Shown: positions 8,541-15,491 of the stretch, one piece after another | Layout of the letters: each line of letters begins with the position of its first letter | Numbering within the stretch: the first letter of the stretch is position 1 | From: CAYONP01 sp964405335 | Lineage (GTDB): Bacteria; Armatimonadota; UBA10988 | NCBI GenBank assembly: GCA_964405335.1 | Contig: CAYONP010000048.1 | Coordinates: 1 to 42,850 of the forward strand | DNA: 42,850 bases | Reading direction: 5' to 3' | The notes under the pieces: generated by a model | Told to the model about the DNA's origin: nothing | Database searches by the model: none | The model's input: the letters and a program-made list of their open reading frames with translations, nothing else | Position numbers and translations under genes: made by a program

Positions 8541-9446
8541 TCAGGCGGCCGTCAGGCCGGCGGCGCCGACCAGCCGTGCCGCCTCGCGGTCGCGTTCGAG
8601 CTGCTGGCGCAGCGCCTCGAGGCTGTCGAACCGCCGCTCGTCGCGCAGGCGGTCGAGGAACTGAACCTCGAGGGTAGCGCCGTAGAGGTCGGCGTCGTAA
8701 TCGAGCAGATGGACCTCGACGGTCACCCCGCCGCCGCCGACGGTGGGCCGCAGGCCGATGTTCATCATCCCCAGTCGGGCCGCCGACGGCTCGCCCGCCT
8801 GGACCACATAGACCCCGTGGGCGGGCAGCAGCTTGCGCCGGTCGACCGCCAGATTGGCGGTCGGAAAGCCGATTGAGCGGCCCATCCGCCGGCCTTCGAC
8901 GACCAGCCCGCGGAGCGAGTAGGGCCGGCCGAGGAGCGGCGGTACGGCGGCCACGCGGCCCTCGACCACCAGCTCGCGCAGCGCCGACGAGGAGACCCGG
9001 GCGCCGCCGATCTCGACCCGGCTGAGCACATCGACCTCGACGCCGAACTCGCCGGCGACCTGCTTCAGGTCGTCGGCGGTGTAAGCCCGCCCGCGGCCGA
9101 AGCGGAAATCGTGCCCGACGGCGACATAGGCGGCGCGGAGCTGACCGACCAGATACTCGGCGATGAACTGCTCACCCGTCTGCGCCGCGAACTCGGGCGT
9201 GAAGTGCAGTACCTCGACCCGCTGCATCCCGGCCGCCTGAAGCTGCTCGACCTTCTCCAGGGTGGTCAGCAGCGTCGGCCGCATGCCCTGGCCGTGGAGC
9301 ACCTCCAGGCTGTGCAGGTCGAAGGTCACCGCCACCGCCTCGAGCCCGCGGGCGTCGGCCTCGTGCCGGACGCGCTGAAGCAACGCACGGTGGCCGATGT
9401 GAACCCCGTCGAAGAAACCGATGGTGACCGCTGTCCGCTCCGCCAC
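8541..9446 (-). CDS. ribF: Bifunctional riboflavin kinase / FAD synthetase
   Basis: This 301-residue enzyme makes FMN from riboflavin and ATP, then FAD from FMN and ATP, in the cytosol. The N-terminal adenylyltransferase domain shows GFFDGVHIGH (10-19), GHDFRFGRGR and the VSSSALRE motif. The C-terminal kinase domain shows GRPYSLRGLVVEG, GFPTANL, GVYVV, MNIGLRPTVG and VEVHLLDYDADLYG, ending with FLDRLRDERRF. Length is typical of the family. The GTG start is fixed by an ideal AGGAGG (9456-9461) nine bases upstream. It is followed after four bases by the GH5-like gene, an unusual partner; ribF more often sits near truB, rpsO or ileS. Confidence 0.98.
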   Translation of the reverse strand: MAERTAVTIGFFDGVHIGHRALLQRVRHEADARGLEAVAVTFDLHSLEVLHGQGMRPTLLTTLEKVEQLQAAGMQRVEVLHFTPEFAAQTGEQFIAEYLVGQLRAAYVAVGHDFRFGRGRAYTADDLKQVAGEFGVEVDVLSRVEIGGARVSSSALRELVVEGRVAAVPPLLGRPYSLRGLVVEGRRMGRSIGFPTANLAVDRRKLLPAHGVYVVQAGEPSAARLGMMNIGLRPTVGGGGVTVEVHLLDYDADLYGATLEVQFLDRLRDERRFDSLEALRQQLERDREAARLVGAAGLTAA

Positions 9447-9641
9447 GCTGTCACACCTCCTCGCCGCCGGGTGAGTCGATTCTACCCGCGGGACGCACTC
9501 AGTTCCGGTTCACCGGCAGTTCCCCTGCTTCGGCGCCGGAATCGCATCATGGCGCGATTCGACGGCGCGGGGACCTTTTCCGTCGCCCGATTCGCTCTGC
9601 TCCTGTAACGTGCGCGCAGCATTCGGCGCGGAGCGACCGCG

Positions 9642-9991
9642 ATGGACGGCTCCACCTTGGTCGGGTATCTGGTCCTCTGGCCCTTCTACCTGAGCCTGGG
9701 CGCGACCTCTCGTGGCTCCTCGGCCTGCCCTCGGTCGCGCTCTGCCTGTTCTGGTTCCAGCTCGAGTTCTTCCTCCCGCAGGGTCACCGGCGCTGGCGCC
9801 TGGCCTGGCTGCCGGGCCTGTATCTCGGCTTCGCCGTCTCGCTGGCGCCCGACTACGCGCTGCTCTGTGCCGGCGTCTATCTGGCCGCGCTGGGACTGCC
9901 GGTCTGGCTCGGGCAACGCTACCAGCAATGGCACTACCAGCGCCGCGTGGCGGCCGAACGCGGGCTCCCCGCGCGCGGCGTGAGGCAGTAG
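9642..9991 (+). pseudogene. Small membrane protein gene with a one-base frameshift
   Basis: The first frame from ATG 9642 reads a convincing membrane start (MDGSTLVGYLVLWPFYLSLG) and then turns to low-complexity Ser/Arg. From 9701, another frame reads RDLSWLLGLPSVALCLFWFQ, two further hydrophobic helices, and WHYQRRVAAERGLPARGVRQ to the TAG at 9989-9991. Adding one G to the GGG at 9698-9700 would join them into one protein of about 116 residues. The break is therefore a one-base deletion, a sequencing error at a homopolymer, or less likely programmed frameshifting. The reading frame ends 21 bases before the next gene, so the two look like an operon. No family recognised. Confidence 0.7.
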
Positions 9992-10012
9992 AATCGACTC
10001 GGGGAGCGTGAC

Positions 10013-10873
10013 ATGGGCATGGTCGCCGAGGCGCCGGGCGCGATCTTCACCGTGATCGGCATCGCCATCACCAGCCTCCTGTTCGGCTTCGTGCTGCTCT
10101 ACCTGATCCGCATCTGGCTGGTCGATCAGACGCTCCACGGCCACGAAGCGCTGTTCGTGGTCATCGGCCTGTTCATCCTGCTCGGCACGACGGTCTCGCT
10201 GTGGGGCAGCCTCTGGATGGTGCTCCCGCCGTTGGCCGGCGCCGGCGCGGTGCTCGCCTTCCACGGCACGCTGGCCGCCCGGCAGAAGCAGGCCAAGGCC
10301 GACTACTACGCCCGCGAGGAGGGCCGGGCACGGCGGATCATCGACCGCGACCCGAGCGCCATTGTCGGCTACGAGCGGCTCGGCGAGCTGCTGCTCGAGC
10401 AGCGCCGGCTGCCCGAGGCGCTGGCGGTGATGCGGCAACTGCTCGCCCGCACGCCGAACGACAAGCACCTGGTCCGGCGCGTCGCCAGCCTCGAGGCCGA
10501 GCTGGCCCTGGCGCCGACGGTGACCGCGCCCGAGGCGCCGGCGATCGACCCGATGTTGGAACGGCGACAGGCCGCGCCGGCGGCGCCCATCGCGCGCGCA
10601 CCCGCCGTCTCCGCGGCGATCGACTTCACCACCGTCGAGCCGGAGCCGGAGCCGGAAGCTGAACCGGAGCCCGATCAGCCCGCCGCCGCGCCGGCCGAGG
10701 ACGACTCGGTGCTCGCCTTCGCGCCCGACGCGGTCGACGATGCCAGGCTGCTCGACTTTGCCCCCGGCTCGCGGGCGTTCGACGAGCAGGCGCTGGCGTT
10801 CGACCCGGACGCTGACGAGGCCGAGGCCGACGACGGTTTCCACACCCGGCCGGAGGATGTCGCCGGTTCGTAA
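10013..10873 (+). CDS. Membrane-anchored protein with TPR-like repeat and acidic tail
   Basis: A 286-residue protein. Two or three hydrophobic segments lie at about 8-35, 45-62 and 65-82. A basic helix (AARQKQAKADYYAREEGRAR) follows, then a TPR-like pair (GYERLGELLLEQRRLPEALA, MRQLLARTPNDKHLVRRVAS) at about 115-162. The rest is a disordered Pro/Ala/Glu-rich, strongly acidic tail with repeats such as LAFAPDAVDD, LLDFAPGS and LAFDPDADE. It resembles membrane TPR scaffolds that hold protein complexes; the exact partner is unknown. It lies 21 bases after the frameshifted membrane gene, and 46 bases before the thioredoxin/NHL gene. Confidence 0.75.
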   Translation: MGMVAEAPGAIFTVIGIAITSLLFGFVLLYLIRIWLVDQTLHGHEALFVVIGLFILLGTTVSLWGSLWMVLPPLAGAGAVLAFHGTLAARQKQAKADYYAREEGRARRIIDRDPSAIVGYERLGELLLEQRRLPEALAVMRQLLARTPNDKHLVRRVASLEAELALAPTVTAPEAPAIDPMLERRQAAPAAPIARAPAVSAAIDFTTVEPEPEPEAEPEPDQPAAAPAEDDSVLAFAPDAVDDARLLDFAPGSRAFDEQALAFDPDADEAEADDGFHTRPEDVAGS

Positions 10874-10919
10874 CCTGCGGGGGAACCCGCCCCGGCCCAT
10901 GATGGCTTCGTAGACGGTC

Positions 10920-12896
10920 ATGAAGCAGAGCAGACGGATGAGGCGGCCGTGGTCGGCCGCGCTGGGCTTGCTGCTGGTCGGCTGCGCGGGCAGACTGCCG
11001 CCCGCGGCGGCCCAGGAGGAGGGCGTGGAGCGCACCCGCCTGCGGGCCCCCGAGTTTCCCGCCGACGCCGAGTGGCTCAACGTCGCCGAGCCGCTGCGCC
11101 TGGCCGACCTGCGCGGCAAGGTCGTCCTGCTCGACTTCTGGACCTACTGCTGCATCAACTGCATGCACATCCTGCCCGAGCTGGCGCGGCTCGAGGCCAA
11201 GTACGCCGACTCGCTGGTGGTCATCGGCGTCCACTCGGCCAAGTTCGCCACCGAGCAGGAGACCGACAACATCCGCCAGGCGATCCGGCGCTACGAGATC
11301 GGCCACCCGGTGCTCAACGACGCCGGCTTCCGGGTCTGGCAGAGCTACGCCGTCCACGCCTGGCCGACCCTGGTCCTGATCGACGCCGAGGGTTACTACC
11401 TCGGCAGCCACTCGGGCGAGATCACGTTCGAGATGTTCGACCCGGCCATCGGCCGGGCCGTCGCCGAGGCCGATGCCGCCGGCACGCTGCGCCGCGGGCC
11501 GCTCGAGCTCCGGCTCGAACGCGATCTCGCCCCGCGCACCGTGCTCAGCTACCCCGGCAAGATCCTCGCCGACCCGGCCGGCGGGCGGCTGTTCATCGCC
11601 GACAGCACGCATCACCGCTATGTCGTCTGCGACCTCGATGGGACCATCACCGAGACCATCGGCTCGGGTGTCGCCGGCTTCGCCGATGGTTCGTTCGCCA
11701 CGGCTCAGTTCCGCAAGCCGCAGGGCATGGCGCTCGACGGCGACCGGCTCTACCTGGCCGATACCGAGAACCACGCCGTGCGCGTGGCCGACCTGGCCGC
11801 CCGGACCGTCACCACGCTGGCCGGCAACGGGCGCAAGCCGCGGCGGTTGAACCTGCCCGGCGCCGGCGCCGAGGTGTCGCTCCACTCGCCCTGGGACCTG
11901 CTGCTGCACGACGGCCTGCTCTATGTCGCGATGGCCGGTCCGCACCAGATCTGGACACTCGACCCGGCCACCGGCGAGGCGACGCCCTACGCCGGCAGCG
12001 CGCGCGAGGACATCGTCGATGCGCCTCGGCAGCAGGCGGCGCTGGCCCAGCCGAGCGGGCTGACCAGCGACGGTGAGCGGCTCTACTTCGCCGACAGCGA
12101 GACCAGCTCGGTGCGCAGCGTCGGCTTCGGCGGGCCCGAACAGCGGGTCGTCACCCACCTCGGCGCCGGGCTGTTCGAGTTCGGCGACGTCGACGGACCG
12201 GCCGCCGGCGCGCGGCTGCAACACCCGCTCGGCGTCGCCTGGCACGGCGGCTCGCTCTACATCGCCGACACCTACAACAACAAGCTCAAGCGGCTCGACC
12301 TGGCCGCCGGCCGGGTGACCACCTTCGCCGGCACCGGCGCGGCGGGCGCCGAGGACGGCCGGCAGGCGACCTTCGACGAGCCCGGCGGGCTGAGCATCGC
12401 CGGCGACACACTCTATGTCGCCGACACCAACAACCACGCGATTCGGGTGATCGACCTTGACGGCGGCAGCGTCCGCACGCTCTTGCTCCGCGAGCCGCAG
12501 CGGGCCATGCCACCGGCGCTGGCGGGCTATCCGCGCCGGCGGCTCGAACACCCGCCGGTCACCGTCGCGCCGGGCGCCGGCGAGCTGCGGCTGACCCTCC
12601 GGCCGCCGGCTGGCTGGAAACTCAACCCCGGCGCGCCGCTGACCGTGACCGTCGCCGCCGACGGCCCGGCGGTGGTCGCCGAGCAACCGACGCTGACGGC
12701 CACCGAGCCGACCTTCCCCCTTGCCCTGCCGTTGCGCCTGACCGCCGGCGCGGCGACGGTGACGGTGGCCATCGAGGCGTTCACCTGCTCCGAGGGCGAG
12801 AACGGCGCCTGTGTTTTCAACGCGGTGGATCTGGTCGTACCGGTCCGCGTGGCCGCCGGCGGCGCGGCGGCCTTGGAGCTGGAGGCGGCGCTGTGA
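10920..12896 (+). CDS. NHLRC2-like lipoprotein: thioredoxin domain plus NHL propeller
   Basis: A 658-residue protein with three parts. A lipoprotein signal ends in the lipobox LLVGC (Cys22). A thioredoxin-like domain (about 45-190) carries WTYCCINCMH (74-83), the variant redox motif characteristic of NHLRC2-type proteins. Six-bladed NHL repeats follow (about 205-505), with recurring LFIADSTHH, LYLADTENHAVR, LYIADTYNNK and LYVADTNNHAIR. The C-terminal beta domain (530-658) has a Cys pair in CSEGENGAC. The order and CCINC motif match bacterial and animal NHLRC2 proteins, whose precise reaction is unclear. Here it would be tethered to an outer or cytoplasmic membrane face outside the cytosol. 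No strong ribosome site precedes the ATG. Confidence 0.88.
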   Translation: MKQSRRMRRPWSAALGLLLVGCAGRLPPAAAQEEGVERTRLRAPEFPADAEWLNVAEPLRLADLRGKVVLLDFWTYCCINCMHILPELARLEAKYADSLVVIGVHSAKFATEQETDNIRQAIRRYEIGHPVLNDAGFRVWQSYAVHAWPTLVLIDAEGYYLGSHSGEITFEMFDPAIGRAVAEADAAGTLRRGPLELRLERDLAPRTVLSYPGKILADPAGGRLFIADSTHHRYVVCDLDGTITETIGSGVAGFADGSFATAQFRKPQGMALDGDRLYLADTENHAVRVADLAARTVTTLAGNGRKPRRLNLPGAGAEVSLHSPWDLLLHDGLLYVAMAGPHQIWTLDPATGEATPYAGSAREDIVDAPRQQAALAQPSGLTSDGERLYFADSETSSVRSVGFGGPEQRVVTHLGAGLFEFGDVDGPAAGARLQHPLGVAWHGGSLYIADTYNNKLKRLDLAAGRVTTFAGTGAAGAEDGRQATFDEPGGLSIAGDTLYVADTNNHAIRVIDLDGGSVRTLLLREPQRAMPPALAGYPRRRLEHPPVTVAPGAGELRLTLRPPAGWKLNPGAPLTVTVAADGPAVVAEQPTLTATEPTFPLALPLRLTAGAATVTVAIEAFTCSEGENGACVFNAVDLVVPVRVAAGGAAALELEAAL

Positions 12897-12962
12897 TCGG
12901 CCTGGGTTTCGGCGGCCGCTGACCGCCACCCGCCGACCTCCAGGCGTGTCGGAAAGGCAGTG

Positions 12963-13054
12963 TAGGGGCGGGTCTCAGACCCGCCCGAGTGCCGACGATC
13001 CCGCTTCCAGAGCGGATCTGCTCGCCAGCGGGCAGGTCTGAGACCTGCCCCTAC
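12963..13054. repeat. Inverted pair of GTAG palindromes (BIME-like)
   Basis: Two near-identical 21-base perfect palindromes, 12966-12986 (arms GGGCGGGTCT/AGACCCGCCC) and 13030-13050 (arms GGGCAGGTCT/AGACCTGCCC), face each other. Each carries its GTAG or CTAC on the outer side, at 12963-12966 and 13051-13054. The whole 92-base element is thus also a long inverted repeat. This is how paired REP elements (BIMEs) are built. It sits directly upstream of the first toxin-antitoxin module and shares its right half with the elements at 13749 and 14467. Confidence 0.75.
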
Positions 13055-13083
13055 CACGAGGATCATCACGCTGCTCCGGCGGC

Positions 13084-13089
13084 TATAAT
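13084..13089 (+). promoter_or_regulatory. -10 box of toxin-antitoxin module 1
   Basis: A perfect TATAAT lies 17 bases before the antitoxin ATG at 13107, with GAGGA between them as ribosome site. No good -35 is visible 16-18 bases upstream. The same sequence recurs exactly before module 2. A short leader and autoregulated promoter are usual for such modules; the operator was not identified, though the 13030-13050 palindrome is close. Confidence 0.6.
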
Positions 13090-13106
13090 GTGCGTGAGGA
13101 CCGATC

Positions 13107-13337
13107 ATGGCCAAGCCCATCGCCGACCCACCCGGTTTCGACGAGCTGACGATTGAGGAGCAGATCGAGTACGTGATGGACCTGTGGGACCGGATCCTCG
13201 CCGACCCCGACCGGGTGCCGGTGCGACAGAGCCACTTGGACCTGGCGGCGGAGCGATTGGCGGCGTACCGCGCCAACCCGGAAGCGGCAGAGGACGCGTT
13301 CGAGGCGCTCGAACGAGTTCTGCGCAAGTATCGTTGA
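13107..13337 (+). CDS. Antitoxin, addiction-module component family (copy 1)
   Basis: A 76-residue acidic protein of the putative addiction-module component family (Unstab_antitox type): FDELTIEEQIEYVMDLWDRI, PVRQSHLDLAAERLAAYRAN, then a helical tail EDAFEALERVLRKYR. It should neutralise the toxin encoded by the next gene and repress their shared promoter. The toxin starts within its last codons (TTGA overlap at 13334-13337), so translation is coupled. Residues 1-52 are identical to copy 2, while the last 24 diverge; in this class the C-terminal part usually wraps around the toxin. Perfect TATAAT and GAGGA precede the ATG. Confidence 0.88.
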   Translation: MAKPIADPPGFDELTIEEQIEYVMDLWDRILADPDRVPVRQSHLDLAAERLAAYRANPEAAEDAFEALERVLRKYR

Positions 13338-13636
13338 CCGCCAATCGCCTGGTCATCGAGCCGGCGGCGAACGACGACGTCGCTGCGGCCGTCGGCTGGT
13401 ACGAGGCAGAGCAGGTCGGGCTCGGAGTCCGATTCGGGCGGCAACTGGTGGCGACCTACGAGCGAATCCTGGCACACCCACTGCTCTACCAGGACCTTGG
13501 GCGTGGCATCCGCAAAGCAGCGCTGCACCGCTTCCCCTACGCCGTCTACTACGTCGTCGAAGGCGAGGCCGTGGTCGTGACGGCGGTCCTGCATCTGCAC
13601 CGCGACCCGGCCGAGTGGCAGCGCCGACGTCGCTGA
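13334..13636 (+). CDS. RelE/ParE superfamily toxin (copy 1)
   Basis: A 100-residue basic toxin of the RelE/ParE fold: LVIEPAANDDVAAAVGWYEA at the start, helix FGRQLVATYERILAHPLLYQ, then the beta-sheet core IRKAALHRFPYAVYYVVEG, VVVTAVLHLHRDPAEW and a RRRR terminus. Members cut mRNA on ribosomes (RelE) or poison gyrase (ParE); the sequence alone does not decide which. The start is taken as TTG 13334, which overlaps the antitoxin stop (TTGA) and begins right at the domain. No ATG or GTG is placed as well. The last 43 residues are almost identical to copy 2, the first 57 are not. Confidence 0.85.
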   Translation: MTANRLVIEPAANDDVAAAVGWYEAEQVGLGVRFGRQLVATYERILAHPLLYQDLGRGIRKAALHRFPYAVYYVVEGEAVVVTAVLHLHRDPAEWQRRRR

Positions 13637-13637
13637 A

Positions 13638-13773
13638 CCGCGCGGTGACAGCCGACGATTTGAGCGGCTTGGCGATCGCCGCGGTGCTGCGTCACAGACC
13701 CACCTGGACGTCGACTATCCCGTTTGCAGAGCGGATCTGCTCGCCGGCGGGCAGGTCTGAGACCTGCCCCTAC
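13638..13773 (+). repeat. Intermodule repeat between the two toxin-antitoxin copies
   Basis: This stretch follows toxin 1 and precedes the promoter of module 2. It matches the sequence after toxin 2 (14357-14487) over about 130 bases (CCGCGCGG, GGCGATCGCCGCG, ACCTGGACGTCGACTATCCC type blocks). Its right part (13728-13825) matches the sequence before module 1. It ends with the palindrome GGGCAGGTCT-G-AGACCTGCCC (13749-13769) and CTACC. The arrangement is repeat-module-repeat-module-repeat, which is what a tandem duplication by recombination would leave. Confidence 0.75.
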
Positions 13774-13802
13774 CACGAGGATCATCACGCTGCTCCGGCG
13801 GC

Positions 13803-13808
13803 TATAAT
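13803..13808 (+). promoter_or_regulatory. -10 box of toxin-antitoxin module 2
   Basis: TATAAT at the same distance (17 bases) from the antitoxin ATG as in module 1, inside sequence identical between the copies from about 13755 to the start codon. No clear -35 is seen. The two modules should therefore be regulated alike and could cross-regulate each other. Confidence 0.6.
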
Positions 13809-13825
13809 GTGCGTGAGGACCGATC

Positions 13826-14056
13826 ATGGCCAAGCCCATCGCCGACCCACCCGGTTTCGACGAGCTGACGATCGAGGAGCAGATCGAGTACGTGATGGAC
13901 CTGTGGGACCGGATCCTCGCCGACCCCGACCGGGTGCCGGTGCGCCAGAGCCACTTGGACCTGGCGGCCGAGCGGTTGGCGGACCATCGGGCCAACCCGG
14001 AAACGGGCGAGGACGCGTTCGAGATGCTCGATCGTCTGCGCAGGGAGCTGCGTTGA
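13826..14056 (+). CDS. Antitoxin, addiction-module component family (copy 2)
   Basis: A 76-residue paralog of the antitoxin at 13107. Its first 52 residues are identical to copy 1 (through LDLAAERLA), with only scattered silent base changes. Its C-terminus differs (DHRANPETGEDAFEMLDRLR and the last residues ELR). Because the N-terminal part is shared, both antitoxins probably recognise the same operator, while the different tails should match different toxins. The TGA overlaps the TTG start of toxin 2. Ribosome site and promoter are the same as for copy 1. Confidence 0.88.
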   Translation: MAKPIADPPGFDELTIEEQIEYVMDLWDRILADPDRVPVRQSHLDLAAERLADHRANPETGEDAFEMLDRLRRELR

Positions 14057-14355
14057 GTCGAGCCAAGATCACCGTCAAGCCGGCCGCCGCCGGGGATGTT
14101 GCGGCGGCCGGCACGTGGTACGGCCAGCACTCGCCAGAGCTGGGCGCGGCATTCTACGACGAGTTGGAGGCGACCTTCGAGCGGCTGCGCGAACAGCCCC
14201 TGATGTACCAGGTCCTACACATGGGCATCCGCAAAGCAGCGCTGCACCGCTTCCCCTACGCCGTCTACTACGTCGTCGAAGGCCAGGCCGTTGTCGTGAC
14301 GGCGGTTCTGCATCTGCAGCGCGACCCGGCCGAGTGGCAGCGCCGACGTCGCTGA
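14053..14355 (+). CDS. RelE/ParE superfamily toxin (copy 2)
   Basis: A 100-residue paralog of toxin 1. The N-terminal half is clearly diverged (AKITVKPAAAGDVAAAGTWY, FYDELEATFERLREQPLMYQ), while the last 43 residues, from GIRKAALHRFPYAVYYVVEG onward, differ from copy 1 at only two positions. It starts at TTG 14053, overlapping the antitoxin stop by four bases. The sharp border between diverged and identical parts points to recombination or gene conversion. Target (mRNA or gyrase) is not decidable from sequence. Confidence 0.85.
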   Translation: MSRAKITVKPAAAGDVAAAGTWYGQHSPELGAAFYDELEATFERLREQPLMYQVLHMGIRKAALHRFPYAVYYVVEGQAVVVTAVLHLQRDPAEWQRRRR

Positions 14356-14356
14356 T

Positions 14357-14487
14357 CCGCGCGGCGACAGCCAACGCTTTCAGCGGTTGGCGATCGCCGC
14401 GGGGGTGCGTCCCAGACTCGCCTGGACGTCGACTATCCCGCTTGCCGAGCGGATCTGCTCGCCGGCGGGCAGGTCTGAGACCAGCCC
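14357..14487 (+). repeat. Third copy of the module-flanking repeat
   Basis: The sequence after toxin 2 repeats that after toxin 1, including GGCGATCGCCGCG, CCTGGACGTCGACTATCCCG, GAGCGGATCTGCTCGCCGGC and the palindrome at 14467-14487 (here GGGCAGGTCTGAGACCAGCC, with one arm mismatch). It then stops matching. No third promoter or antitoxin follows, so it is the right-hand end of the tandem array. A hairpin of another family (GCGGGCGGGGACGCCCGC) follows at about 14521-14545; the rest up to the gene end at 14600 shows nothing recognisable. Confidence 0.7.
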
Positions 14488-14599
14488 CAACAGATGTCGG
14501 ATTCCCTCCGCGCTCGGACCGGCGGGCGGGGACGCCCGCGCTCCGGGAAACACCCGCCGTGCACCACCAGGCCATCGCGGCCAACATCCAGGCTCGGGT

Positions 14600-15403
14600 T
14601 CACAGGCCCCCGAACAACCGCATCGCCGCGTCATAGGCGGCGTTGAGGAAAAGCTGCTCGTCGGTGTAGCCGCTGCGGGTCATCGACAGCTCGAAATTGA
14701 CCGGCTTGGCGTAACCGGCGTCGCGGATGGCGGCCGAAAGCCGGGCCCAGTCGATCGTCCCCTGGCCGGGCAGCCGGTGCTGGTCCCCCGTGCCGTCGTT
14801 GTCATGCAGGTGGAGGGCGATCAGCCGGTCGAAGCAGTGGTCTTGAAGCCAATCCAGCTCGCCGGTGATGTTGGCGTGGCCCGAGTCGAGACAGAAGCCG
14901 ACCAGCTCGGGCGGAAAGTCGGCCAGGCAGGCGCGCAGCGTCGGCTGGTTCACGCCGACGGTGGGGATGTTCTCGACCGCCAGCCGCACGCCGGTCTCGC
15001 GGAGCAGCGGCGTCATCGCTTCGATCGACCGCTCGTACCGCTCGATCGCTTCGTCAAGCGGCTCCGCGCTGGGCGGGTGGATCACCACCGCATCGCCGCC
15101 CAGGCCGGACGTGAAGCGGATTCGGTCAGACTGTAGCGCCAGCGCCTTGTCGCGCCGTTCGGCCGACTCGTGCCAGTGCTTCGCTTCGCCCCACTCGTCG
15201 CCGTGCAGGTCGAGCAGCTTCAGGCCGGCGGCCTCGAGCCAGCCGCGCGCGGTGGCCAGGCCCTCCTCGCCATAGGTCACGTCGTGGCACCAGTCATAGC
15301 ACCAGTGGCACCAGTCGAAGCCGGCGGCTTTCATGCGCTCGATCTGCAAGGCGCGCGGGACCGCCTCGTCGACGTGGTAATCGGTGGTGATGCAGACCTC
15401 CAT
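14600..15403 (-). CDS. Sugar phosphate isomerase/epimerase-like TIM-barrel protein
   Basis: A 267-residue protein of the xylose isomerase-like/AP-endonuclease-2 TIM barrel superfamily: ITTDYHVDEAVPRALQIERM at the start, GLKLLDLHGDEWGE, DAVVIHPPS, VRLAVENIPTVGVNQPT, VGFCLDSGHANI, LIALHLHDNDGTGDQHRLPG and INFEL-like VNFELSM. The His, Glu, Asp and His residues in these blocks are the usual divalent-metal ligands. Members isomerise or epimerise sugars or cyclitols. The ATG at 15403 is chosen because GGAGG lies five bases upstream and the domain starts there; the open frame upstream is Arg/Ser-rich and shares DNA with the methyltransferase. It likely works in sugar catabolism with other enzymes nearby. 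Confidence 0.88.
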   Translation of the reverse strand: MEVCITTDYHVDEAVPRALQIERMKAAGFDWCHWCYDWCHDVTYGEEGLATARGWLEAAGLKLLDLHGDEWGEAKHWHESAERRDKALALQSDRIRFTSGLGGDAVVIHPPSAEPLDEAIERYERSIEAMTPLLRETGVRLAVENIPTVGVNQPTLRACLADFPPELVGFCLDSGHANITGELDWLQDHCFDRLIALHLHDNDGTGDQHRLPGQGTIDWARLSAAIRDAGYAKPVNFELSMTRSGYTDEQLFLNAAYDAAMRLFGGL

Positions 15404-15491
15404 GGCGACCTCCGCCGGCGGATTGCCCGTCGCCGGCCGGAGGCCTGCAGGCGACCCGGCGCCGGCGACCAACCTGCCTGCCGGAGCCGCG

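Noticed and set aside
6293..8677. Very long open frame opposite the GH5-like gene (about 790 codons)
   Set aside because: Composition is Arg/Gln/Gly-rich with no domain; it mirrors the codon pattern of the real gene on the other strand, a common effect in GC-rich DNA.
9686..11119. Minus-strand open frame across the frameshifted and TPR genes
   Set aside because: It crosses three plus-strand genes and contains no recognisable domain.
13638..14487. CRISPR array
   Set aside because: The repeats are few, long, and flank protein-coding modules; spacing is not spacer-like.
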